This document shows positions 56,169 to 64,000 of a stretch of 64,000 bases of DNA, piece after piece. The stretch lies in contig NZ_JADNRN010000002.1 of NCBI RefSeq assembly GCF_015595035.1, positions 698,647-762,646 on the forward strand, given 5' to 3'. The notes beneath the pieces are model-generated. The model was given only the letters and a program-made list of their open reading frames with translations. It had not been told where the DNA came from and did not search any database. Made by a program: the position numbers and the translations under genes. This stretch comes from Marinibium conchae (GTDB lineage: Bacteria; Pseudomonadota; Gammaproteobacteria; Enterobacterales; Alteromonadaceae). Positions within the stretch are counted from its first letter, which is position 1, and each line of letters opens with the position of its first letter.

Positions 56169-57518
56169 TTACGTGAGCGTGACAAACTCCTCGCCACTAG
56201 TAGGGTGAATAGCAACACAAGCATCAAAATCAGCCTTGGTTGCGCCCATTTTCAGTGCAACACCGAAGCCCTGGAGTATTTCATCCATGCCAAAACCAAT
56301 ACCATGAATGCCAACAACTTTCTCGTTCTCGCCGGCACAAATCAGTTTCATTTTAGTTGCTTGTCGGTGAGTGGTTACTGCGGTATACATTGCAGCGAAG
56401 CTTGAGTTATACACTTTAATGTTGTCTTGCCCATACTGCGCAATTGCTTCTTTTTCGGTTAAACCCATGGTGCCAATAGCAGGGTGGCTGAATACAACAG
56501 TTGGAATTAAATCATAATCCATGTGTGCATTGCTTTGCCCGTTAAATAAACGCTCGCTGAGTAAGCGACCCGCTTTAACTGCAACAGGTGTGAGATCTAT
56601 TTTGCCAATGTTATCGCCCACCGCGTAAATACCAGTTGCACTGGTGTTTTGGAATTTATCGACTTTGATATAGCCGCGCTGATCAAGCTCAACATCTGTA
56701 TTCTCTAATTTAATCTTATCGTTTGCTGGCTCGCGGCCAATAGCCCATACGAGCGAATCACAATCGATATGCCAGCCAGTATTTAGGTTCACTTTCAGTG
56801 AGCCATCTTGTTGTTTTTCTATGCTAGTTACTTCGGTATGAGGATGTAGCTTAGGACCGTCTTCAGCCATAATTTCTACTAATGTGTCGGAAAGCATGTC
56901 GTCGAAATTGCGCAGCGGTTTTTCGCGGCGTACTAGTAAATGCGTTTCCGAACCCAATGAGTGCATTACACCGGCTAGCTCAACACCGATATAACCTGCA
57001 CCTACAACCACTACACGTTTGGGTTGGTGTTTAAGGTCAAAAAATTCATCTGAATTAATGCCAAGCTCAGCACCTGGCACCGGAGGCTTGATGGGGCGGC
57101 CACCCGTTGCGATGGTGATATGATCTGCTGTGTAGGTTTCACCGTTTACTTCGATTGTGTTGTTGTTGACAAAGGTAGCGAAGCCTTTAATGAGTTCAAC
57201 GCCATTGTTACCAAGTACTCGGTCGTAAGAAGCGTGGATGCGGTCGATATATGCCGACCGACTTTCAATCAATTTTTCCCAGCTAAAGTTATTCACCGTT
57301 ACGTCAAAGCCATAATCCGGGCTGTATTTATGAATGGCTTCAGCGACTTGCGCACCAAACCACATTGCCTTTTTAGGAACACACCCCACGTTCACGCAAG
57401 TACCACCAATATCTTTGGCTTCAATAATAGCTGCCTTTTTCCCATGTTTCGCTGCGCGATTCGCTGACGCAATACCGCCGCTACCGCCGCCTATACAGAT
57501 ATAATCAAAGTGTTTCAT
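56169..57518 (-). CDS. gorA: Glutathione reductase
   Basis: A 449-residue pyridine-nucleotide disulfide oxidoreductase. FAD motif [13 protein letters not shown], redox pair [16 protein letters not shown] (Cys41 and Cys46), NAD(P) motif [15 protein letters not shown] followed by [11 protein letters not shown] (Arg residues that favour NADPH), and the C-terminal [11 protein letters not shown] with the catalytic His-Glu pair. It keeps glutathione reduced. Single gene, convergent with the reductase, with its promoter facing prlC. Confidence 0.96.
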   Translation of the reverse strand: MKHFDYICIGGGSGGIASANRAAKHGKKAAIIEAKDIGGTCVNVGCVPKKAMWFGAQVAEAIHKYSPDYGFDVTVNNFSWEKLIESRSAYIDRIHASYDRVLGNNGVELIKGFATFVNNNTIEVNGETYTADHITIATGGRPIKPPVPGAELGINSDEFFDLKHQPKRVVVVGAGYIGVELAGVMHSLGSETHLLVRREKPLRNFDDMLSDTLVEIMAEDGPKLHPHTEVTSIEKQQDGSLKVNLNTGWHIDCDSLVWAIGREPANDKIKLENTDVELDQRGYIKVDKFQNTSATGIYAVGDNIGKIDLTPVAVKAGRLLSERLFNGQSNAHMDYDLIPTVVFSHPAIGTMGLTEKEAIAQYGQDNIKVYNSSFAAMYTAVTTHRQATKMKLICAGENEKVVGIHGIGFGMDEILQGFGVALKMGATKADFDACVAIHPTSGEEFVTLT

Positions 57519-57728
57519 AATGCTCCTAGTGCCCTGCAGCCTAATTCGATGCTATTTTTCAGTTGGCTACTTATAAAGTGGTGTGTATAAATATGCCTAC
57601 TAGACCGTAATTATCAAGTTTTCATTCAAAAAATCTTTTTGTAAGTATTGTGATCTGCACAAGCGTGCCCAATTATAAATACATACAAATCAAGCATGAC
57701 AGCTTACCAATAACTAAGAGAAAACGAC

Positions 57729-59759
57729 ATGAGCGCTATCGAAAATGTGTCTGGGCTACCAGAATTTAGTCAAATCAAGCCCGCCGATATTCTTCCTGCT
57801 ATCACCAAAGCCATCGACAATTGCAAGGCGGTTATTCAAGCCGTGGTTGATGCAGGTGACAGTAGCTATGCGCAGGTCGTCGAAAAAATAGAAAATGTCG
57901 ACGATGCCCTCAGTAAAATGTGGTCTCCGGTTAGTCATATGAACTCGGTGATTAGTAGTGATGAGCTGCGTGAAGCACACGACGCCTGTTTACCGCTGCT
58001 GTCCGATTACGGTACTTGGGTTGGGCAGAATCAAGCTTTGTTCGAGCTATATAAAAAGTTACGAGCAAGTGATGAGTATGACGCTTTATCTGAGGCTCAA
58101 CAAAAGGTTGTTAACAATGCCATTCGCGATTTCACACTTTCAGGTGTGGCTTTAGAAAATGAAGACAAAAAGCGTTATGCCGAGATTAAAAGTCAATTGT
58201 CAGCGCTTTCCTCCAGTTTTGGCAACAATGTCATGGATGCCACAATGGCTTACACCAAGCTAGTGACTCACGAGGATGATTTGGCTGGTCTGCCCGATTC
58301 TGCCAAAGCGGCTGCCAAACAAGCGGCAAAGAGCAAAGAACAAGAAGGCTGGTTGTTCACACTCGACATTCCCAGCTACCTACCGGTGATGATGTATGCC
58401 GATAGCGCCGAGCTTCGCAAGGAACTTTATATCGCTTTTAGTACAAGGGCTTCTGATCAAGGCCCGAATGCTGGCGAGTTTGATAACGCCGACAACATTG
58501 ATCAAATGCTAGCCTTAAAACAAGAACTTTCGGTACTACTAGGGTTTGATAACTACGCCGAACGTTCTTTGGCGACGAAAATGGCGGAGTCGAGCGAGCA
58601 AGTCGTTGGCTTTCTTGAGGACTTAGCGCAAAAATCCAAACCGCAAGCGCAAAAAGAGCTTCGCGATATTGAGGAATTTGCTGCGAAAAACTATGGCCTT
58701 AGCAATTTACATGCTTGGGACTACACCTACTATGGTGAAAAACTGAAGCAAGCGCTGTATTCGGTTTCGGATGAGGAGCTACGTCCCTACTTCCCAGAAG
58801 ACACCGTGGTAAAAGGCTTATTTGAGGTAGTATCGCGCTTGTATGGTTTGCGTATTGTAGCGAGAGATAATGTAGATGTTTGGCACAACGATGTGAGCTT
58901 CTACGATATTTTTGATAGCACAAATGAGCTGCGAGGTTCGTTTTATTTTGATTTGTATGCACGTGAGAAGAAGCGCGGTGGTGCATGGATGGACGAGTGT
59001 CGAGTAAGACGCCGCTTGCCTGACGGAAGCTTGCAATTGCCCGTGGCTTATCTTACTTGCAACTTTAACGGCCCAGTTGACGGTAAACCTGCTTTATTTA
59101 CACATAATGAAGTAGTGACGTTGTTTCATGAGTTTGGTCATGGTATTCATCACATGCTAACCAAAATAGAAACGGGCGCTGTGTCTGGTATCAACGGTGT
59201 TGCTTGGGATGCGGTTGAGTTGCCCAGTCAGTTCCTCGAGAATTGGTGTTGGCAACCAGAGGCCCTTACTTTTATCTCGGGTCATTATGAAACCGGTGAG
59301 GCTTTGCCTGAGTCGTTGTTAACGAAAATGCTTGCTGCGAAAAATTACCAGTCGGCGATGCAAATGGTGCGTCAGTTAGAGTTCTCTTTGTTCGACTTCA
59401 AATTGCATCAGCAAAAAAATAGCGACAAATCAGTGCAAAAAATACTTGATGAAGTACGCAGTGAGGTTGCAGTGATTATTCCACCGCAATTCAATAAGTT
59501 CCAAAATAGCTTTGGGCATATTTTTGCAGGTGGCTATGCCGCTGGTTATTACAGCTATAAGTGGGCTGAAGTGCTGTCGGCAGACGCATTTGGACGCTTC
59601 GAAGAGGAAGGTATCTTCAATCAGCAAACAGGCAAGGACTTTCTAACGAATATTCTTGAAATGGGCGGCAGTAAAGAGCCCATGGAGCTTTTTGTTGCTT
59701 TCAGAGGGCGCGAGCCTAAGGTTGATGCCTTGCTTCGTCACAGTGGCATCGCGGCGTGA
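57729..59759 (+). CDS. prlC: Oligopeptidase A (M3 family)
   Basis: A 676-residue zinc metallopeptidase. The motif HEFGH (His467, Glu468, His471) with downstream Glu in WDAVELPSQFLENW gives the metal site; GYAAGYYSYKWAEVLSADAF and RGREPKVDALLRHSGI at the end are diagnostic. It degrades short peptides, including cleaved signal peptides, in the cytosol. First gene of a tightly packed unit; the next gene overlaps its stop (GTGA). Confidence 0.96.
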   Translation: MSAIENVSGLPEFSQIKPADILPAITKAIDNCKAVIQAVVDAGDSSYAQVVEKIENVDDALSKMWSPVSHMNSVISSDELREAHDACLPLLSDYGTWVGQNQALFELYKKLRASDEYDALSEAQQKVVNNAIRDFTLSGVALENEDKKRYAEIKSQLSALSSSFGNNVMDATMAYTKLVTHEDDLAGLPDSAKAAAKQAAKSKEQEGWLFTLDIPSYLPVMMYADSAELRKELYIAFSTRASDQGPNAGEFDNADNIDQMLALKQELSVLLGFDNYAERSLATKMAESSEQVVGFLEDLAQKSKPQAQKELRDIEEFAAKNYGLSNLHAWDYTYYGEKLKQALYSVSDEELRPYFPEDTVVKGLFEVVSRLYGLRIVARDNVDVWHNDVSFYDIFDSTNELRGSFYFDLYAREKKRGGAWMDECRVRRRLPDGSLQLPVAYLTCNFNGPVDGKPALFTHNEVVTLFHEFGHGIHHMLTKIETGAVSGINGVAWDAVELPSQFLENWCWQPEALTFISGHYETGEALPESLLTKMLAAKNYQSAMQMVRQLEFSLFDFKLHQQKNSDKSVQKILDEVRSEVAVIIPPQFNKFQNSFGHIFAGGYAAGYYSYKWAEVLSADAFGRFEEEGIFNQQTGKDFLTNILEMGGSKEPMELFVAFRGREPKVDALLRHSGIAA

Positions 59760-60481
59760 GTTCGGCAAAGCTAAACGACACTCACGTAAAGGCCGAAGCT
59801 TTTGCCAGCCTTTACGACAGGGTATGTAAACGCAAAGTCAGTGAAGCCATGGTGAAAGAACTTATTTCTAAGCCGGCTTCGAAACAACAGTTACTCGAGA
59901 TCACCGACGATCGCTTTTTGGCTGAATTTACCAAAAAAGTATTTCAGTCGGGTTTTGTTTGGCGCGTGGTAAGAAATAAATGGCCAAGCTTTGAAGAAGT
60001 ATTCTTTGAATTCAACATTGACAAAATATTGTTGATGCCCGATGAAATGCTAGAACAAAAAGCCACAAACCCAGCCATTATTCGAAACTTTAACAAAGTG
60101 AAAACGATCCGTGAGAACGCCATGATGATTGACGATGTTCGTCGTGAGTATGGTAGTTTTGCAAAATTTGTTGCCCAGTGGCCTAGCGACGATATTGTTG
60201 GTCTTTGGGATTATTTGAAAAAGCATGGCGCTCGACTGGGCGGGAATACTGGTCCTTATGCCCTTAGAATGCTTGGCGTCGATACATTCTTGTTAAGTCG
60301 TGACGTAGAAGCTTACTTTGTGGAACATGGTTTGATCACGGGCTCGGCTCGCTCGAAGCGCAGTTTAAAAGCCATTCAAGACACTTTTCTGCATTGGCAA
60401 CAAGAGAGCGGTTTATCGCTTCAGGAGCTAAGCCAAATAGTGTCGTATAGCTGCGGCGATAACTACGTGGGAATGGCATAG
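59756..60481 (+). CDS. DNA-3-methyladenine glycosylase I-like protein
   Basis: A 241-residue helix-hairpin-helix glycosylase-type protein starting at GTG within the prlC stop. The HhH region KKHGARLGGNTGPYALRMLGVDTFLLSRDVEAYF (about 160-193) carries the Gly-rich hairpin and a downstream Asp as in HhH-GPD enzymes, and VFQSGFVWRVVRNKWPSFEEVF at about 64-85 corresponds to the substrate-helix region of the TagI family. It may excise alkylated bases. It is coupled to prlC upstream and an ABC ATPase downstream. Confidence 0.75.
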   Translation: MSSAKLNDTHVKAEAFASLYDRVCKRKVSEAMVKELISKPASKQQLLEITDDRFLAEFTKKVFQSGFVWRVVRNKWPSFEEVFFEFNIDKILLMPDEMLEQKATNPAIIRNFNKVKTIRENAMMIDDVRREYGSFAKFVAQWPSDDIVGLWDYLKKHGARLGGNTGPYALRMLGVDTFLLSRDVEAYFVEHGLITGSARSKRSLKAIQDTFLHWQQESGLSLQELSQIVSYSCGDNYVGMA

Positions 60482-61060
60482 GTGATACTTTCATGCGACA
60501 AACTCAGTAAATTCTATGCAACTAAGAGGGTGTTCAAAGACCTTAGCCTGCGCTTTGATAGCCCAAGAAGCCTATTGCAAGGCGCAAACGGCAGCGGCAA
60601 GTCTACTTTGCTTCGAATCATCGCGGGTTTAGAAGAGACCTCTTCAGGTAATATTGATTGGCAAGCAACGCCATCAGACTCGACAGTCTTAATTGTGCTG
60701 GCAAGTGAATCTGTGCTTCCACCTGATGTTTACACTGCGATTGAGGTGTTGGCGCTAATAGAGCGCTATCAAAAGGTTGATACTGAACTAAGAGAAACGC
60801 TGATACAGCAACTGAATTTCAACGCACATTTGCACAGTAGAGTCAGCGAGTTATCGTCGGGCTCGTTGAAGAAGCTTTTGTTGATTGCTGCGCTATCTCA
60901 GCACTCAGATGTGTTGTTATTAGATGAACCCTTCGCCAATCTTGATGTAGAGAGTCGCGATCTACTGAAAGACTTCATTTTAGCCGATCAGCGCTTTCAG
61001 ATCATTGTTGACCATCATCGTTTGTTAGGTGAACTGCCTTGCGTAGCTATGGATGATTAA
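60482..61060 (+). CDS. ABC transporter ATP-binding protein
   Basis: A 192-residue, rather short ABC ATPase starting at GTG right after the previous stop. Walker A GANGSGKSTLL (about 36-46), signature LSSGSLKKLL (about 125), Walker B DVLLLDEPFANLD (about 144-156) and the switch His in VDHHR (about 179) are intact. Size and layout resemble CcmA-like export ATPases. Its start and end are both coupled to neighbours; the next gene encodes a membrane protein that is the likely permease partner. Confidence 0.88.
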   Translation: MILSCDKLSKFYATKRVFKDLSLRFDSPRSLLQGANGSGKSTLLRIIAGLEETSSGNIDWQATPSDSTVLIVLASESVLPPDVYTAIEVLALIERYQKVDTELRETLIQQLNFNAHLHSRVSELSSGSLKKLLLIAALSQHSDVLLLDEPFANLDVESRDLLKDFILADQRFQIIVDHHRLLGELPCVAMDD

Positions 61061-61985
61061 GGTGTTTGCAAAACCCAGTCTGCATACCATCATGCAGCGT
61101 AAAACTAAGCGTTTTTTTCAGAATAATCGCAGGCTATACCAGTTTTTCATTGGTTTTCTCATTTTTATGGGGCCAATTGCGGGTGCTACCATGCTATTTG
61201 CTGCTCCATTGTTAGGCTATTTAGCCGTAAATGCAGTGTCGTTGCTTGAGTTCGCCATGGTGGCGTGTAGCTTAGCTTTGCTCTGCATAGTATTCGTACA
61301 GTTCTACTTTTTGTATTGGCAAAGCTCAGAGTTACAGTTTTTAAAACTCAGTATGGGAAAGGGCAGAGCCTTATTACACCACTTTGTTGCCTTGAATCGG
61401 CAAGCCGCCATCTTTCATATCCTGGTGTTGGCGGCCTTTGCTAGAATCGAGATAAACATCCAATCAATGATTTACGTTGTTGTTTGTTATCTGAGTTTGT
61501 TTGCGACATTTTTGTGGCGATACAAATTATATTCAGGTTCCCCCTTTATTCTCAAAGAGCGGCTAAACGCGTGGTTGAGTGCAAGTAGTCTAGGTGAAAA
61601 GGCCAGCGTAGGGGAAAAAATTAAGGAAGTTACCAAGACCAGGCTCAATACGAAATTATTTTTCTATTTGATGAGATCAGGCGCTTGGTTACGAGCCTTG
61701 CTAGTCGTGGCAATGTACGTTCTCATGGCAAAACTAGCAACAAGCGATATAGATACTGCATTTCTAGCCGGTATCGGTATCAGTATTATGATGCTTGGAA
61801 GCTTTTTTGTTGCCCTACTGAGTAAGTTAGTACAAACAAACCTACATCGCGATATGATTTTTTGGCAAAGCCTAGGACAGGCCATGCCAACAAGGCTAAC
61901 CGGCCTCATAAAGCGAGTGAAATGGGCGCTTATTTCCCTATTTCCACTTGTTTTTATTTCTGCCTATTTACTTACTAGAATTTAA
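61053..61985 (+). CDS. Putative ABC permease, unknown membrane protein
   Basis: A 310-residue integral membrane protein with about six to eight helices (for example around 28-50, 62-90, 118-155, 210-235 and 285-305). No named family motif is visible. Its ATG lies inside the last codons of the ATPase gene (8-bp overlap), the spacing typical of an ATPase/permease pair, so I infer a small exporter. Substrate unknown. The cytosolic loop (about 165-205) is charged and could contact the ATPase. Confidence 0.65.
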   Translation: MIKVFAKPSLHTIMQRKTKRFFQNNRRLYQFFIGFLIFMGPIAGATMLFAAPLLGYLAVNAVSLLEFAMVACSLALLCIVFVQFYFLYWQSSELQFLKLSMGKGRALLHHFVALNRQAAIFHILVLAAFARIEINIQSMIYVVVCYLSLFATFLWRYKLYSGSPFILKERLNAWLSASSLGEKASVGEKIKEVTKTRLNTKLFFYLMRSGAWLRALLVVAMYVLMAKLATSDIDTAFLAGIGISIMMLGSFFVALLSKLVQTNLHRDMIFWQSLGQAMPTRLTGLIKRVKWALISLFPLVFISAYLLTRI

Positions 61986-62113
61986 CTGACCTAAGTTGTA
62001 AAGCAAATTTCCATCGGCCCTAATATTATCAGTCACTTAAAGGTGAATTATTTTGGCTTTTTCGCTACACTTAGCGCATATCATTTATGCTTCTTCATAC
62101 TTCGAAGGTTTCC

Positions 62114-62998
62114 ATGACTACAAGCAACGTAACGCAATCAAGCGAAGCTAATGCTAGCGCTTCTAACTCATCTAACTTGCTTGATCACCTAAACGATATC
62201 GACACCGGCGATGCAGATGGCGGCTCCGTCAACACCAGCAACAGTGATGAGGCGGCTGCTAGCCAAACGCACTTTGGCTTCAAACAAGTAGAAAAAGCGC
62301 AGAAGGAGTCGATGGTTGCCGACGTGTTTCATTCTGTTGCCGCTAAATACGACCTAATGAACGACCTAATGTCACTTGGCATCCACAGAATGTGGAAGCG
62401 TTACACGATAGATTGCAGTGGAGTACGTCCAGGTCATAAGGTACTTGATTTAGCTGGTGGAACGGGTGATTTAGCCGCTAAATTCAGTCGTATTGTGGGT
62501 GAAACTGGGCAGGTGACGCTGGCCGACATTAACCACTCTATGCTGATGGTAGGTAAAGAAAAGCTGACCAACATGGGTATCATGTCGAATCTGAATTATG
62601 TGCAAGCAAATGCAGAAGCACTTCCTTTTCCCAGCAACCATTTCGATTTAGTTACCATGGCGTTTGGCTTGCGTAATGTGACTGAAAAGTCTAACGCACT
62701 TGCGTCAATATTCAGAGTATTAAAGCCTGGTGGCCGTTTATTGGTATTGGAGTTTTCAAAGCCCAACAGTGAAGCACTGAGCAAAGTTTACGACGCATAT
62801 TCTTTCCATCTTTTACCCAAAATGGGCAAATTGGTTGCCGATGACGCAGAAAGTTATCAGTATTTAGCAGAATCGATTCGTATGCATCCCGATCAAGTCA
62901 CTCTAGAGAGCATGATGAAGGAAGTTGGATTTGAACAAACCAGCTATACCAATCTCACCGGTGGTATTGTTGCATTGCACCGTGGGTTCAAGTTTTAA
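62114..62998 (+). CDS. ubiE: Ubiquinone/menaquinone methyltransferase UbiE with N-terminal extension
   Basis: A 294-residue C-methyltransferase of quinone synthesis. Motifs: [21 protein letters not shown], the SAM loop [39 protein letters not shown] and [14 protein letters not shown]. The first 45 or so residues form a Ser/Asn/Asp-rich tail that E. coli UbiE (251 residues) lacks. The frame is open from 62087, but GAAGG five bases before the ATG at 62114 makes that the better start. It leads ubiE-ubiJ-ubiB without gaps. Confidence 0.95.
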   Translation: MTTSNVTQSSEANASASNSSNLLDHLNDIDTGDADGGSVNTSNSDEAAASQTHFGFKQVEKAQKESMVADVFHSVAAKYDLMNDLMSLGIHRMWKRYTIDCSGVRPGHKVLDLAGGTGDLAAKFSRIVGETGQVTLADINHSMLMVGKEKLTNMGIMSNLNYVQANAEALPFPSNHFDLVTMAFGLRNVTEKSNALASIFRVLKPGGRLLVLEFSKPNSEALSKVYDAYSFHLLPKMGKLVADDAESYQYLAESIRMHPDQVTLESMMKEVGFEQTSYTNLTGGIVALHRGFKF

Positions 62999-63667
62999 AT
63001 GTATCAAGCACAACTGCTTAGCGCTGCTATTGAAGTCGCCTTAGCGAAACTGCTATCGTTCGACGATGACAGCTCAAAGTTACTAGCGCCACTCGTTTCG
63101 AAACAATGCATAATTCAATTGCATGAGTTGCCATTCCCCTTAGTATTTTCATTTAGTGAGAATGCAGTGGCCGTAAGCTCGGCTGAGCAACATAGTGAGC
63201 ATAAAGTTAGCCCTAAACTAACTCATGATCAGTGCAGTATCGACCTATCACTTTTTATCATCAACGAAATCAAAGATACCAGTAATATCACACGTTTGAT
63301 TCGTGACGGTAAACTCGATTTCGATGGTAACTTGCAAATTGCACAAAACATGAGTGCTTTATTTAACGGTATCAATATCGATATTGAAGAAGTATTGTCG
63401 CAATATGTGGGTGATATTGCAGCACACACCACTATGCAGCAAGTTCATAAATTCAAGCGTTTTGCTAAGCATAATCATCAATTAGCGATGGGTGCACTGA
63501 GCGACGCCTTACTTGACGAAAAACGTATAGCCGTGAGGCCGATCATGGTTGAGAACTATATTCAAGAAGTAAACGAATTGCGTGATAGCACCGACCGAAT
63601 GGAAGCCAGAGTGGCTCTGCTCGAAAAGGCCTCGAGCCGAAAGTTAAATACAAAGAAGGGTGAATAA
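62999..63667 (+). CDS. ubiJ: Ubiquinone biosynthesis accessory factor UbiJ
   Basis: A 222-residue SCP2-type protein (E. coli about 201). The SCP2 lipid-binding barrel (about 15-125) includes LIRDGKLDFDGNLQIAQNMSALF, and a coiled-coil tail (about 180-215, VNELRDSTDRMEARVALLEKA) ends it. It helps the soluble Ubi enzymes handle lipid intermediates. Starts one base after the ubiE stop; the ubiB start is at its end. Confidence 0.92.
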   Translation: MYQAQLLSAAIEVALAKLLSFDDDSSKLLAPLVSKQCIIQLHELPFPLVFSFSENAVAVSSAEQHSEHKVSPKLTHDQCSIDLSLFIINEIKDTSNITRLIRDGKLDFDGNLQIAQNMSALFNGINIDIEEVLSQYVGDIAAHTTMQQVHKFKRFAKHNHQLAMGALSDALLDEKRIAVRPIMVENYIQEVNELRDSTDRMEARVALLEKASSRKLNTKKGE

Positions 63668-63668
63668 C

Positions 63669-64000
63669 TTGCGTATTGGTCGTTTCTATCACATTGGCAA
63701 AGTGCTGTTAAACCATGGGCTAGATGAGGTGATCCCTTCTCGATTTAGGCCTTGGTATGTTCGCTTATTTCGCAAGTGTATATTTTGGCTTCCTAACAAG
63801 CACAAGCAAGAATCTGAGGGCCGACGTATCCGTTTGGCGCTGGAAACTCTAGGGCCGGTATATATTAAGTTTGGTCAAATGCTGTCTACCCGCCGCGACT
63901 TACTAACACAAGATATTGCCGATGAACTCAGCATGCTGCAAGACAGCGTACCACCATTTTCATCAGAGCTTGCCGAACAAACTATTCGCGAGGCGCTAGA
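63669..64000 (+). CDS. ubiB: UbiB, ubiquinone kinase-like protein (cut by window end)
   Basis: The N-terminal 110 residues of UbiB, an atypical ADCK/ABC1-family kinase required for ubiquinone synthesis. RFYHIGKVLLNHGLDEVIP at the start and the invariant-type KxGQ region in LETLGPVYIKFGQMLSTRRDLL are diagnostic. The TTG at 63669 follows AAGAAGGG at eight bases and is preferred; the in-frame GTG at 63660 would overlap ubiJ. The gene continues beyond the window. Confidence 0.93.
   Translation, partial: MRIGRFYHIGKVLLNHGLDEVIPSRFRPWYVRLFRKCIFWLPNKHKQESEGRRIRLALETLGPVYIKFGQMLSTRRDLLTQDIADELSMLQDSVPPFSSELAEQTIREAL

Overview
The window is a compact stretch of a heterotrophic gammaproteobacterial chromosome, most likely a marine Alteromonadales-type organism. 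The reasons are the order typA, glnA, DUF4124 gene, glnL, glnG, the ubiE-ubiJ-ubiB block, oligopeptidase A, RlmF, large TonB-dependent receptors, and several plant/algal polysaccharide functions (GH3 glycosidase, xylose catabolism, PL7 alginate lyase). The genus is an inference, not a demonstrated fact. I see no tRNA, rRNA, CRISPR array, insertion sequence or prophage.

Layout. 0.1-6 kb: thioredoxin-like protein, a GH3 lipoprotein divergent from a sugar/H+ symporter, and a dienoyl-CoA isomerase. 6-18 kb: M16 peptidase, saccharopine-dehydrogenase-like oxidoreductase and DUF4920 protein in a tightly coupled unit; then on the minus strand a His-rich TonB receptor, a PatB/MalY C-S lyase and an RND efflux pair. 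18-24 kb: typA, a histidine phosphatase, a small Pro-rich protein of unknown function, and a YceI / cytochrome b561 / YceI operon. 24-29 kb: nitrogen regulation (glnA, DUF4124, glnL, glnG) with recognisable NtrC operators and a sigma-54 promoter. 29-37.5 kb: a 985-residue TonB receptor, a LysE exporter, and the divergent xylBA / xylR locus. 37.6-44.2 kb: OmpA lipoprotein, RDD membrane protein, RlmF, and a four-gene pqi lipid-transport operon with pqiA split in two. 44.4-51.6 kb: a TRAP transporter, a CHMI-type isomerase, an FAD oxidoreductase, the alginate lyase and an unknown secreted protein. 51.8-64 kb: a large unknown protein with an ankyrin-like segment, a DUF2855 protein, ketopantoate-reductase-like enzyme, glutathione reductase, a four-gene prlC / DNA glycosylase / ABC ATPase / membrane protein operon, and ubiE-ubiJ-ubiB (ubiB cut by the window edge).

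Regulatory logic readable from the DNA: (1) NtrC-type sites occur at glnA and immediately before glnL, which would close a nitrogen autoregulatory loop. (2) A perfect inverted repeat lies between xylB and xylR, and a partial copy with the same half-site spacing lies 32 kb away between the GH3 gene and the sugar symporter, suggesting one xylose regulon. (3) An identical 10-mer (TTTTGGTTAA) sits in the promoter regions of the TRAP operon, the isomerase/oxidoreductase pair and the alginate-lyase pair, suggesting that these three units answer to one regulator not encoded here. Nothing in the window is a clear-cut new defence or mobile system; the most promising under-described items are the TRAP/PL7 regulon, the unknown proteins at 50.8-53.9 kb and the glycosylase/ABC operon.
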